This document shows positions 1-9,591 of a stretch of DNA of 64,000 bases, piece by piece. The first letter of the stretch is position 1, and every line of letters starts with the position of its first letter. Location: the NCBI GenBank assembly GCA_038881635.1, contig JAVZPJ010000005.1, forward strand, positions 82,335 through 146,334, in the 5' to 3' direction. The notes beneath the pieces were generated by a model. That model was not told where the DNA came from, ran no database searches, and was given only the letters and a program-made list of their open reading frames with translations. A program made the position numbers and the translations under genes. The DNA is from Sulfolobales archaeon. GTDB taxonomy: Archaea; Thermoproteota; Thermoprotei_A; Sulfolobales; AG1.

Positions 1-129
1 GCAAGAACAGCTCTAGAAGATGTAGCTAGATATACAAATATTTTCAGAGCCAGAGCTATTATATTGAATATGAATGATAATGCTAGAGGTGTTCTCTCAC
101 TTCTATCCAACTACACTCAATATCTATAA
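1..129 (+). CDS. 3' end of an unidentified gene (partial)
   Basis: The first 129 bases read as 42 codons without interruption up to a TAA stop. The peptide is helical-looking and rich in Ala, Arg, Leu and Asn, and ends LSNYTQYL. The beginning lies outside the window, so no family can be named. The stop lies 30 nt from the convergent stop of the glycosyltransferase gene on the other strand. Confidence 0.55.
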   Translation, partial: ARTALEDVARYTNIFRARAIILNMNDNARGVLSLLSNYTQYL

Positions 130-159
130 TTATTTTGTAGACTGATAAGCTTCACATAG

Positions 160-1410
160 TCATAGGCTACATGGCAGAGCTTTTAGACCATCTTCTTCTC
201 TCACAACACAGTACTCAGATTCCCGCCAACTGAATCTTCTCATTCTAAGAGTTTCTATCAGCAGGTATAAAGCTAGAAATGCTCTCACTCCTGAGATCAT
301 AAGATAGAGGATCATGTATCTAGCTCTATTATAAAGCTTATCAGAACCCCAGATCCTGGACATGAATCTCAGTAGAAGAAATCCTCTTAGAACTCCGATA
401 AAGTATAGAGATAATGATAAGAATATGAGCAGAGAGATCCACTTCGAAGAAACTCCTAGAAGTAGAGCTATAAGTGGAGATATCATGAGAACTACTATAA
501 TTGCATAGCCTATGAGAACATAGAAGAATCCTCTTGGAGTATAGATCCTTATCATCAGAAGCTGTCTAGCAGACCATAGAACGAAATCATCCACCCATCT
601 ACTTCTACAGGGTGCTCTGGTGAAACCTATGCAGTAGGGTGTGAAAATAATTCCAGCTTTATTTCTCGTAAAAACTCTTCTGATCGTAGCATCATCAGCT
701 ATCTCTCTAGAGAGCTCTCTCGAGACATCATATCTGTAGAAGAGATCAGCTTCTCCACACATGAGCCCTCCCCACACTATTCTAGTTCTCTCACTTAGAA
801 GAGCTTCGAAGTATAACGTGGATACCAGGTTGAAAGCTGTGGAGCACATGCTATCCATGTAATACCATCTGTAGCCTGTAGCAATAGCATTCTTATTCTC
901 TTTCATCACCTTCTCAAGACTTTCAACACATCTATCAAATCTGATGAAATCAGCATCGCAATCCATGAATAAAAGAAGATCTCTAGAGCTTACACCCGAG
1001 ATCTTTTCTAATGCTGTTATAATAGCTCTATTCTTTCCAGAACACTTTCTACATGCATCCTCAGAAGCTCTGAGGATCTCTAGTCTTCTATCTGAAGAAT
1101 CTGTGAACATTCTGAGCATTACCTCATCTCTCTCGCTATCTACAACGATAATAACTCTGGATATCAAATCAAGATCTAGGATTCTTCTGAGAGTTCTCAT
1201 GAAGTCTTCCAACTCTTCTACTCTCATGCTCGCAATCTTACATGGTGAGATCACTATAAAACTTCTTCTTATATTAATTCTTCTATCTTCTTCTCCACCT
1301 GTTGAGAGGATCCTCTCAGATCTCAGAAGGATCTTGTAGTTATAGCTCATATGAGCTATATTCGCGAAAACCACTAGAAGATAAAAGAATCCTAATACCA
1401 TCCACTCCAC
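160..1410 (-). CDS. membrane-bound family 2 glycosyltransferase (ceramide-glucosyltransferase-like)
   Basis: Likely transfers a sugar from a nucleotide sugar to a lipid or polymer at the cytoplasmic face of the membrane. An N-terminal membrane segment (residues 1-20) is followed by a GT-A domain. It shows SGKNRA (about 124-129), a DxD-type metal site DCDAD (150-154), a DD pair (239-240) and RSRW (269-272), which matches the (Q/R)xxRW acceptor motif of processive and GT21-like enzymes. Three or so membrane helices follow after residue 295. The gene opens with GTG at 1410; an ATG three codons later is an alternative. It is divergent from the DUF2070 gene with a 64-bp gap. The acceptor cannot be deduced. 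Confidence 0.8.
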   Translation of the reverse strand: MEWMVLGFFYLLVVFANIAHMSYNYKILLRSERILSTGGEEDRRINIRRSFIVISPCKIASMRVEELEDFMRTLRRILDLDLISRVIIVVDSERDEVMLRMFTDSSDRRLEILRASEDACRKCSGKNRAIITALEKISGVSSRDLLLFMDCDADFIRFDRCVESLEKVMKENKNAIATGYRWYYMDSMCSTAFNLVSTLYFEALLSERTRIVWGGLMCGEADLFYRYDVSRELSREIADDATIRRVFTRNKAGIIFTPYCIGFTRAPCRSRWVDDFVLWSARQLLMIRIYTPRGFFYVLIGYAIIVVLMISPLIALLLGVSSKWISLLIFLSLSLYFIGVLRGFLLLRFMSRIWGSDKLYNRARYMILYLMISGVRAFLALYLLIETLRMRRFSWRESEYCVVREEDGLKALPCSL

Positions 1411-1474
1411 ATCTTCTCTCCTTAGAAGTATTACTCGTATGCTGTAATCTTATAAATTTACTTGCTAATTTTAA

Positions 1475-3190
1475 ATGGTTCTTTTAAAATTGGATCGGCT
1501 TAGTGGATATAGGGATCTAGAGGATTTCCTAAGAGAACAGTACTCTAAGCTATTCAATCTACCTAGAAAGCTTCTTCTCATATCAGCATATTTTGCATCA
1601 ATCACGATAATATCTATCTTGTCTTATACTCAGTCTGGAAGAATCGAGAACCTATTCAGTGTTCTAGGCTCTTCTATCTTGTATCTGCTTCTGATAACGA
1701 TCTTTTTCAACAATCTAGAGGATAATAGTATGGGTTTAAAGAGGATACTAGGTGTTGCTGTATTCTCTATCCTACCCTACACATTGCTTTCATGGATTCC
1801 TTACATGCTTCACAAGCCTGTTTATAGTGTGTTCTCACTTTCATCAGCCATGATCTTTTTGATCAGATATATATTTTGGGAGGGCATTGTGAGCTCTATA
1901 GTGATAGCTCTGATAATAGGATCTCTAGCAGGATTCATAGCTTCTGCATCTTTCTCTATAGAGGTTCTACTATCACTCGCAAGCCTCTCCTTCTTATCGA
2001 TATTGATAATGCTGTTATTTGTAGTATTCATAGAAGCTATAGGAAGATCTAGCGGTCTTAAAGCTTTTAAACTAGGCAGAGGTTTTATAAGAAGCTGGAT
2101 CTTCGATGACAATAGATATATAGAGGAAGCACTTCTAGAAGATTCAAAGCCCGAAGATATAGAGATAAAAACATTAATACTCGAAGGAGATGAAAATAGG
2201 ATTCTTCTCATACATCCCGGATTTCATTTCGGACCTTTCAGAAGAGTAGGTTCTTCAGATGCCGTATATGTATTCGATCAAGAGCTCAGAGACATAGGAT
2301 CAACTCTTGTGTTCCACACAACAGGAACTCATGATAGGAATATTGTTAAGAGAGAGTTTGTGGAAACGATTGCTCAACAGTATAAAAAAGAGATCATGAG
2401 AACTCTTAGAGAGAGTTCTCGAGAGGAGAGGATCTCGGTTGGAAGAGATGATGGAAGAGATGGGTGGGGTGTTTATAGGATCGGAAGTGATAGATGTTTA
2501 AGCCTCATGATTTATAACAGAGAAGGCGCAGATGATCTTCCTAGAGAACTCGAAGAAGATATATCGAAGAGCTTTGAAGAAGAAATTCTAGTAGGAGTTG
2601 TAGATACACATAGTATGTATGGGAGGAAGATACATGATCTTGAGAGTTTAAGAACTCTACTCATAGAATCAATTAGAAGACATCTGAATGATTCGAGAAG
2701 TTTTTTCAGGGTAGGCTATGGAGAATCTCATATGAGAAACCTATGTGGTGGCGTTTGTAGCGGTCTTGTTAAAGCTCTTGTCATCGAGACAGATCATGGG
2801 AGGGATGTGGTAGTCTACATATACGGGAATAACATGATTATCTCTTCTAATGAGAGGATCGTAGAAGAGCTCAAGAGAAGAGGTTTTAGAGATGTTCTCA
2901 TAGTAACACCTGATGATCATAGTTGTGCCGCTGTAAGCACAGGAGACCCTTACACAGCTGTCAAACTATGCAGCGAGCTTGTTAACGCGATTAACGAGGC
3001 TGTAGATATAGCACTTAGAAGAATGAGTAAGGGAAGGATCGCTTGCAGTAAGCATGTCTTTAGAGAGATACCTGTGATGGGGTCGACTGTATGGAGCTAT
3101 ATAAAAGGCTTAGAAAGACTCGGACCTTTAACTCCCAGGCTGTGGCTACTGTTCCTAATAGCATCAGTAACTCCTATTCTTGTGATCTGA
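1475..3190 (+). CDS. DUF2070 family membrane protein
   Basis: A 571-residue protein of the archaeal DUF2070 family; the function is unknown. The N-terminal 190 residues hold about six hydrophobic segments, the middle is a large soluble domain, and a single hydrophobic stretch ends the protein (LWLLFLIASVTPILVI). Conserved-looking polar motifs in the soluble part are HPGFHFGPFRR (from residue 247) and PDDHSCAA (about 485), rich in His and Asp as in a metal-dependent hydrolase, but no catalytic assignment is justified. The ATG at 1475 follows an AT-rich divergent promoter region shared with the glycosyltransferase. Confidence 0.8.
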   Translation: MVLLKLDRLSGYRDLEDFLREQYSKLFNLPRKLLLISAYFASITIISILSYTQSGRIENLFSVLGSSILYLLLITIFFNNLEDNSMGLKRILGVAVFSILPYTLLSWIPYMLHKPVYSVFSLSSAMIFLIRYIFWEGIVSSIVIALIIGSLAGFIASASFSIEVLLSLASLSFLSILIMLLFVVFIEAIGRSSGLKAFKLGRGFIRSWIFDDNRYIEEALLEDSKPEDIEIKTLILEGDENRILLIHPGFHFGPFRRVGSSDAVYVFDQELRDIGSTLVFHTTGTHDRNIVKREFVETIAQQYKKEIMRTLRESSREERISVGRDDGRDGWGVYRIGSDRCLSLMIYNREGADDLPRELEEDISKSFEEEILVGVVDTHSMYGRKIHDLESLRTLLIESIRRHLNDSRSFFRVGYGESHMRNLCGGVCSGLVKALVIETDHGRDVVVYIYGNNMIISSNERIVEELKRRGFRDVLIVTPDDHSCAAVSTGDPYTAVKLCSELVNAINEAVDIALRRMSKGRIACSKHVFREIPVMGSTVWSYIKGLERLGPLTPRLWLLFLIASVTPILVI

Positions 3191-3238
3191 AGCCTCTTAA
3201 CGCTGAACTCCTCTGCAGAAAGACTGAGAATATAAGGC

Positions 3239-3712
3239 CTACTTATGCTCTGATATGTTATCAACGATCGCGTTACTCGCTCTTACAATGTCGTAGGGTT
3301 TAATCTCTATCAGAGAATTCACTGTTCCTCCACCTCCTAACACTGTTTCGTTCTTGAGAACCTCTGAATCTATGAAGAACCTTGTTATACCATCTATGCA
3401 TATAGGTGGGAGAGCTCCTGCTTCGAATCCTGTGATTCTAAGGATCTCTTCATTATTTGCAAGTCTGATAATTCTACTCTTAGTGAGAATTCTGATCTTC
3501 TCAAGATCTACTCTCTTATCTCCTGGTACTATTGCTACGTAAAATCTACCTCTATCATCTACTAATAGGATGGTCTTTATAATCCTACTAATACTTATTC
3601 CAAGAGCTTCCGCAGCTTCTCTAGCAGTTCTAGTACTCTTATCTAGAACTATATGTTTATACCAGATCCCTAGAGAGCTGATGCATCTTATAAATCTCTC
3701 AATACTCATCAA
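3239..3712 (-). CDS. YbaK/prolyl-tRNA-synthetase-associated editing domain protein
   Basis: A freestanding 157-residue YbaK/ProX-type domain. This family hydrolyses mischarged aminoacyl-tRNAs, typically Cys- or Ala-tRNA(Pro). Visible family features are TAREAAEALGISISRIIKTILL near the N-terminus, a Lys/Asp-containing VAIVPGDKRVDLEKI segment, FEAGALPPICI and the glycine-rich VLGGGGTVNSLIEI near the end. It is complete in length and convergent with the DUF2070 gene. Which tRNA it edits cannot be told from sequence. Confidence 0.85.
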   Translation of the reverse strand: MMSIERFIRCISSLGIWYKHIVLDKSTRTAREAAEALGISISRIIKTILLVDDRGRFYVAIVPGDKRVDLEKIRILTKSRIIRLANNEEILRITGFEAGALPPICIDGITRFFIDSEVLKNETVLGGGGTVNSLIEIKPYDIVRASNAIVDNISEHK

Positions 3713-3755
3713 TCTTACTTAATAAATCCTGAAATTATATAGGTATGGGGATCAA

Positions 3756-5186
3756 ATGGAGGATTTTCTCAGATACGCAGTAGATCATGCGTTAAGCCTT
3801 GGAGCTACTTATGCTGAAGCTAGATATCATTCTATTGAAGAGTTCAGTCTCACAACCAGAAATGGTCTTGTTATCAGTAGTGGTAGGAGCATTAGTAGAG
3901 GTATTGGTGTGAGAGTTCTTGTGAAAGGCTCTCTAGGATTTGCTTCTACCAATACTCTTGATAGAGAGAGTATTAGAAGAGCTGTTGAGAAAGCCTACGC
4001 CAATGCTAGATCTCTCTCTGAGCTTGTTAAAGTACCTCTCACACTAGCACCAGAGAGGGTTGGAGTTGCGAGATATGAAGTTATTCAGAAGAAGCCTTTG
4101 AAGAATGTGTCTCTCGAAGATAAGCTAGCTCTTCACAAGGATATTGCGAGAAATGTCTCATCGGTTGTGAAAGAGAGTAAGGTTGCATCACTTCTAGTTG
4201 TATATGGTGAGAGTATTGAGGAGAAGATGATCTTGAATAGTGATGGAGCATTTATCCACAGTATAATACCTAGACCTTATCTCTTTGTTAACCTATCACT
4301 TGCTCATCCTCAGAAGGGTAGTATTCAGAAGATGGAAAGCTTCGGAGGATCTGGAGGTTATGATATTCTAGAAGCTCATAGGATAGTAGAGGAGATCACA
4401 GAACTTGCTGGGAAGATGGAGAAGATATTGTTAACAGGTAGAGAACCTCCTAAGGAGCCTGTGGATCTTGTTCTAGGATCTGAGATCACAGGACTTGCAA
4501 TGCACGAATCGGTAGGACATCCTCTTGAAGCTGATAGAGTTCTCGGAAGAGAAGCTGCTCAAGCTGGTGAGAGTTATCTCAAGCCTGATATGATTGGTGA
4601 GAGAATTGGAAATAAGCATGGAACCGTTATAGATGATCCTACTATTCCAGGTTCTTACGGATTCTACCTCTACGATGATGAGGGTGTTCCTGCAAGACCT
4701 AAGTACTTGTATAAGGAAGGTGTTGTGAATGAGCTTCTTCATAATAGATTTACAGCATCTATCTTCAGAGTTAGAAGTAATGCTTCAGCGAGATCTATGG
4801 ATCACATGTCTGAACCTATTGTCAGAATGAGCAACACCTATCTAGAGCCAGGTGATATGAGGTTTGAGGAGTTAATCGAAGATATAAAGTATGGGATCTA
4901 TATAAAAAGCTATATGGAGTGGAATATAGATGACAGCAGATGGGGTCAGAGATATGGGGGCTTAGAAGCATATGAGATAGTAAATGGAGAACTCAGAGAT
5001 TTCATAAGAAATCCTGTAGTCGAGTTCACGACAAAAACATTCTTCTCGAGCATAGTTGGGAAGAGTAGAGATCTAAGGTTTTATGCAGCAACATGTGGTA
5101 AGGGAGAGCCTTCGCAGGGAGTTCCTGTATGGGTTGGAGGACCTGATGTAAGGCTTTCTAAGATGAGGGTAGGGGTGATAAGTTGA
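3756..5186 (+). CDS. tldD: TldD-like metalloprotease, catalytic subunit
   Basis: Catalytic subunit of the TldD/TldE (PmbA) protease, which degrades unfolded or small peptides in the cytoplasm. The zinc motif HESVGH sits at residues 250-255 and is followed by GHPLEADR. A C-terminal Cys in AATCGKGEPSQGVPVW is placed where the family has its additional metal ligand. Length (476 aa) is normal. The ATG follows GGGGATCAA. Its TGA overlaps the TTG start of the next gene, so both subunits should be translated together. Confidence 0.93.
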   Translation: MEDFLRYAVDHALSLGATYAEARYHSIEEFSLTTRNGLVISSGRSISRGIGVRVLVKGSLGFASTNTLDRESIRRAVEKAYANARSLSELVKVPLTLAPERVGVARYEVIQKKPLKNVSLEDKLALHKDIARNVSSVVKESKVASLLVVYGESIEEKMILNSDGAFIHSIIPRPYLFVNLSLAHPQKGSIQKMESFGGSGGYDILEAHRIVEEITELAGKMEKILLTGREPPKEPVDLVLGSEITGLAMHESVGHPLEADRVLGREAAQAGESYLKPDMIGERIGNKHGTVIDDPTIPGSYGFYLYDDEGVPARPKYLYKEGVVNELLHNRFTASIFRVRSNASARSMDHMSEPIVRMSNTYLEPGDMRFEELIEDIKYGIYIKSYMEWNIDDSRWGQRYGGLEAYEIVNGELRDFIRNPVVEFTTKTFFSSIVGKSRDLRFYAATCGKGEPSQGVPVWVGGPDVRLSKMRVGVIS

Positions 5187-6514
5187 GCTCTATAGATCTT
5201 CAGCTTCTCGTTAAAAAGATCCTTGATAAAGGCTTTGAAGAAGTTATAATATCTCTTAACAGGATCAACAGAACCATGGTTAAGATAGCGAATTCACAGC
5301 CTTCTGTGGCTCAGAACTGGAGTGAGAGTGATTTCGATATCTATCTAACTAAGAATAAGAGGATTCTTCTATCATCATTCTCAGTCTCATCAGAGGAAGA
5401 GCTTTTAAGAGAGCTTGACAGGATTCTCGAGCTTGCTAATGTAGTTGAACAATCATTCCTATACTCTCAAATACCAGATCCAGATCCTAGGGCTAGACCT
5501 CTAGAGGGTTTGGTCAAAGATTCTGTTCTCAGCTTCATGGAGGATCCTAGAGAAGCTTCAGAGATCCTAATAAGCAAAGCTCATGATGAAGGTGCTGAGA
5601 GAATTGCAGGAACTATAGATGGTGGTGTTAGCGAGAGATGTATTGCGAGTAGCAGAGATTTCGAGAAGTGTGAGAAGGCTACATTCTTCACAGCATACGT
5701 GAGAGCTTTCAAGGGAGAAGGCTCAGGACACTGGGGTTTTGGAGGGAGAGACTTCACGAAGAGAGATATCGAGGAGGTAGCTTCTAGAGCTACATACTAT
5801 GCTATTGAATCCAATAGAAGAATCATGAGTGTAGAACCGGGATCCTATGATGTCATACTAAGTCCTCTTGTAATCGGTAATTTCATAGATTATATATCTA
5901 TAGCTTTAAGCGGTTTAAGTAAGATTCTGGGTACTTCATTCTTCTATAAGAATAATCCAGGAGATCTGGTTGCGAGCGAGCTGTTCACATTGAGAGAGGA
6001 TCCCTGGAGAACTGATATGCTTAACTCAACAGGTTTCGATGACGAGGGTGTTGCAACAATGGAGAAGAGCATAATAGAGAAGGGAGTGCTTAAAACCTTC
6101 CTTCACAATACGAAGACTGCGAGAATACTTGAGACTCGTACAACAGGTAATGCAGGATGGATTCAGCCTAGACCTTGGAATCTTATCATAGAGAAAGGAG
6201 ATTATGAGGAGAACGAGATGATCCGTGAGATTAGAAGAGGGATTCTCATAAATAACAATTGGTATACAAGATATCAAAATGCTCTTGAAGGGGTTTTCTC
6301 TACTGTGACCAGAGATGCTCTGCTAATTATAGAGAATGGCGAGATAATAGGTTCTGCAAAGAGAGTGAGAATCGCAGATAAATTCCCAACTCTTCTAAGA
6401 AATATCAGAGGTCTTGGAAAGAGATCTTATAAGGTTAAGTGGTGGGAGATCAGAGGTTCTATAGAGACACCTTACATATACATTGAGAAGGTTAACATAA
6501 CAAAACCCGAGTAA
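5183..6514 (+). CDS. tldE: TldE/PmbA-like protease partner subunit
   Basis: The 443-residue paralogue of TldD, expected to form the TldD/TldE heterodimer. It lacks an HExxxH motif, as expected of the non-catalytic subunit, but keeps the family fold signatures, for example DDEGVATMEKSIIEKGVL and the C-terminal LRNIRGLGKRS. The start is TTG at 5183, overlapping the tldD stop by 3 nt (TTGA), a tight translational coupling. Confidence 0.9.
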   Translation: MSSIDLQLLVKKILDKGFEEVIISLNRINRTMVKIANSQPSVAQNWSESDFDIYLTKNKRILLSSFSVSSEEELLRELDRILELANVVEQSFLYSQIPDPDPRARPLEGLVKDSVLSFMEDPREASEILISKAHDEGAERIAGTIDGGVSERCIASSRDFEKCEKATFFTAYVRAFKGEGSGHWGFGGRDFTKRDIEEVASRATYYAIESNRRIMSVEPGSYDVILSPLVIGNFIDYISIALSGLSKILGTSFFYKNNPGDLVASELFTLREDPWRTDMLNSTGFDDEGVATMEKSIIEKGVLKTFLHNTKTARILETRTTGNAGWIQPRPWNLIIEKGDYEENEMIREIRRGILINNNWYTRYQNALEGVFSTVTRDALLIIENGEIIGSAKRVRIADKFPTLLRNIRGLGKRSYKVKWWEIRGSIETPYIYIEKVNITKPE

Positions 6515-6615
6515 ATGTCATACCTATTTCTTCCAGCATGATTCAAAAGGATCTAGAGGTTAAAGATTTTAGGTTTCTACATACTACATGAAGACTGTGT
6601 GAGAGTTGACTGATA

Positions 6616-9495
6616 ATGTCTTTAAGAAGTCTTTCAGGGATTAGAACCAAGCTATTCTACATTGATGCAGCATCTACTATTAGATTCTTAAAGGTGGGTT
6701 TAGAACCTTGTAGTGATAATTCTTCAGAATACTGTGGTGTTCTAGAGTTTTCTGATGGAGATGGTTTTCTATTTGTAGATATCGAGGGTGAAGGTACTCT
6801 CACTATAAACAAGGATCTTGTTCACGCAATTTTTAGAACACCTGATTCAAGTCATGACAATAGATTCATACCACTCCCTCCTGGAAGAAACTTTATTAGA
6901 ATATCACCATCTATGGAAGGTCCTTTCGGTGAGAGACTTCTTTCTATAAGAGGTGCATACCTATATGTTAAAGAACCCGTCTCATTTAGATTCGTTGTTA
7001 GAGCTTCTCTACTGACAGATCTGGCTGAGTATACAGGGGATCTATCTCTTCTAGAGGTTTTAAACAAGGCATTAGACATGATTGATGTGAGAGGTGTTTC
7101 AGAAGAACAGTTAGAAGCTGTGTCAACATATAGTGTTGTGAAGCCTCCTTTCTATATAAAATGGAAGAAGTATTATGATATAAGACTAGATCCCGATGTG
7201 AAACCTCTTAATCCTCATGATCTATCTGAGATGGCTAGAAAAGCTCATGAGGTTCTCGATAGAGAACTTGATAGAATTGTGAGAGAAGTATCAGGACCTG
7301 AAGGAGTTCTACATGCTGTAGCTCATGCTCATATAGATGTCTCGTGGTTGTGGACTCCTGATGTGTCTAGAAAGAAGCTTGTGAGAACTCTTGGAAACGT
7401 GCTCAGCCTGGCGAGAAGCTATGAGATGAGATTTGCACTGTCAAACTCTCTCTATCTGAAATGGCTTAGGGAAGAGGATCCAGAGCTCTACAGGAGAGTA
7501 TTAGATGCTGTGAGAGAAGGAGTTATAATACCTGTAGGTGGTATGTGGGTTGAGAGTGATACTAATGTGATCGGCGGAGAATCTCTTGTGAGGCAGTTTC
7601 TCTATGGACAGAGATTTTTAATGGAGGAGATCGGAAGAATCACTGAGATAGGTTGGCTACCTGATTCTTTCGGCTATACAGGGTCTATGCCTCAGATCCT
7701 TAGAAAATCAGGTATAAAGATCTTCTTTATACACAAGCTTTACTGGAATAAAATGAATAGATTTCCTTATTCAGTATTTCTATGGGAAGGTATTGATGGA
7801 AGCCAGATCATAACTGTTAACTACGCTACCTACGGAAGCGATCTTTCTCCAAAACAGATTGTACAAGCTTGGAGAGATCATACCAGTCCGGAAGCTCCAG
7901 CATTCATAGCATTCGGTTTTGGAGATGGAGGTGGAGGTCCTACATGGATTATGATGGAGAGGATTAAAACATACTCACGAGTGCCCGGAGCTCCTAGGAT
8001 TATTCTCTCAGATCCTTATAAGTATTATGAGAGTATTAAGAATGTAAAGCTTCCCGTGTGGAGAGGTGAACTCTATCTAGAGACTCATAGAGGTACTTAT
8101 TCTACTGGTTCGAAGATTAAGAGATATATTAGATTGATAGAGGAATCTTTAAAAGATCTCGAGGTCATATCCTTCATAAGAGGTAAATGTGTGGATTATA
8201 AGGATCTATGGCTGGAACTTTTAGAAGCAGAATTCCACGACATAGCCTCGGCAACGCTTATCAGAGAAGCATACGACCATTATATTGCAAGGCTGGAAAA
8301 CCTGCTTAGAAGAATAAATGATGAGATTAGAAGGATTTCTAAAGAGATTATCTTGAGAGAGGGTGGTGTCACAGTATTCAACACACTGCCTTGGGAGAGA
8401 GAGGATGTGGTTCCTGGCAGGATTAGAGGTAGCATTCAGCAGATCATCGATGGAGTTGTATACTCGCTTGTAAAAGTTCCTCCTCTAGGGTTTAAAAGCT
8501 TTGAAGAGGGTGAGGGTTCTCATGCTGAAGATCTATATGCTGATGAGAGTAGAATCCGGAATAATATGATCGAGGTGAGTGCTGATGGGAGAGTGAGAGA
8601 TCTTGTTTCAGAGATCGATCTGGTGAAGAGATCATATATTATAGCGTGTGAAGATATACCGGCTGAATGGGATGGATGGGATATAGATCCCTGGTATAAG
8701 AGAGTATGCACAGAGTTAAAACCTAGATCTTCTAAGATTTCCGAGAGAGGTCCTCTGAGAGCATGTCTAGATATAGAGTATTCATATGAAGATTCGAGTT
8801 TTACCGAGAAGATATGTGTTTGGAGACATAGCAGGAGAGTAGATATGATTCTCAGAGGTTTTATAAGAGAGAGGTTGACTCTCTTTAGAAAACTCTTCGA
8901 ATTAGGATTCGAGCCTACAGATGCTAGAGCTGAGATACCTTATGGTGTTATAAGAAGAAGTATTAGAGCTGAGAATCCATGGGAAGATGCTAAGTTCGAG
9001 TTTCCAGTCTGGAGATGGCTTGACGTCTACTCCTCAGCTTATGGTCTTGCTATATTTAACAAGGGTAGAGCTGGGCATAGTATTGATGGAGGAGTTGTAG
9101 GACTCACACTTTTCAAGACACCGTTGTTCCCCAATCCTCATCTTGATATGGGATATGTAGAGGTGGAGTATAGCATTTATCCTCATGAGGGGGATTGGAT
9201 GAGAGCTGAGATACCTAGAAGAGCTCTCGAATATCATAGACCTCTTATTGCTTCAAGAGGTTTCTCCGGTGAGAGAAGTCTTCTGAAGATTGATAAACCA
9301 AACATACTTCTTGAAACTATAAAATGCGCTGAAAATGCCCGAGGTTTTATAGCTAGGATGTGGGAGAGCTATGGAGGTGAGACAGTGCTAGATATAGAAG
9401 GTGTTGAGACAGATCTGATAGAGATGCATGAGAATAGAGTTAGAAAACTTTATTTCAAGCCGTTCGAGATTAAGAGTGTTATGATTAGAATATGA
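6616..9495 (+). CDS. GH38 family alpha-mannosidase
   Basis: A 959-residue retaining glycosidase that removes alpha-linked mannose. No signal peptide is seen, so it is probably cytoplasmic and acts on imported or recycled mannosides. The zinc-binding motif HAHIDVSWLW begins near residue 237 and the nucleophile region is GWLPDSFGYTG with Asp350. Further zinc/substrate elements are FGFGDGGGGP (near 435) and EFHDIASATLIREAYD. The C-terminal beta-rich half follows from about residue 590. A broken ABC sugar-binding gene lies 8 kb away. Natural substrates are unknown. Confidence 0.93.
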   Translation: MSLRSLSGIRTKLFYIDAASTIRFLKVGLEPCSDNSSEYCGVLEFSDGDGFLFVDIEGEGTLTINKDLVHAIFRTPDSSHDNRFIPLPPGRNFIRISPSMEGPFGERLLSIRGAYLYVKEPVSFRFVVRASLLTDLAEYTGDLSLLEVLNKALDMIDVRGVSEEQLEAVSTYSVVKPPFYIKWKKYYDIRLDPDVKPLNPHDLSEMARKAHEVLDRELDRIVREVSGPEGVLHAVAHAHIDVSWLWTPDVSRKKLVRTLGNVLSLARSYEMRFALSNSLYLKWLREEDPELYRRVLDAVREGVIIPVGGMWVESDTNVIGGESLVRQFLYGQRFLMEEIGRITEIGWLPDSFGYTGSMPQILRKSGIKIFFIHKLYWNKMNRFPYSVFLWEGIDGSQIITVNYATYGSDLSPKQIVQAWRDHTSPEAPAFIAFGFGDGGGGPTWIMMERIKTYSRVPGAPRIILSDPYKYYESIKNVKLPVWRGELYLETHRGTYSTGSKIKRYIRLIEESLKDLEVISFIRGKCVDYKDLWLELLEAEFHDIASATLIREAYDHYIARLENLLRRINDEIRRISKEIILREGGVTVFNTLPWEREDVVPGRIRGSIQQIIDGVVYSLVKVPPLGFKSFEEGEGSHAEDLYADESRIRNNMIEVSADGRVRDLVSEIDLVKRSYIIACEDIPAEWDGWDIDPWYKRVCTELKPRSSKISERGPLRACLDIEYSYEDSSFTEKICVWRHSRRVDMILRGFIRERLTLFRKLFELGFEPTDARAEIPYGVIRRSIRAENPWEDAKFEFPVWRWLDVYSSAYGLAIFNKGRAGHSIDGGVVGLTLFKTPLFPNPHLDMGYVEVEYSIYPHEGDWMRAEIPRRALEYHRPLIASRGFSGERSLLKIDKPNILLETIKCAENARGFIARMWESYGGETVLDIEGVETDLIEMHENRVRKLYFKPFEIKSVMIRI

Positions 9496-9591
9496 TTTTA
9501 TCGTATAACTTGTTTCAATACCTAACTTAAATACCTCGGCATGGTAAGTATTAGTGGAAGTCTCTTAACATGAGATTTCTAGGTGTTTGAG

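Noticed and set aside
944..1339. 131-codon plus-strand frame opposite the glycosyltransferase
   Set aside because: It lies entirely within a gene with clear GT2 motifs and has no domain of its own.
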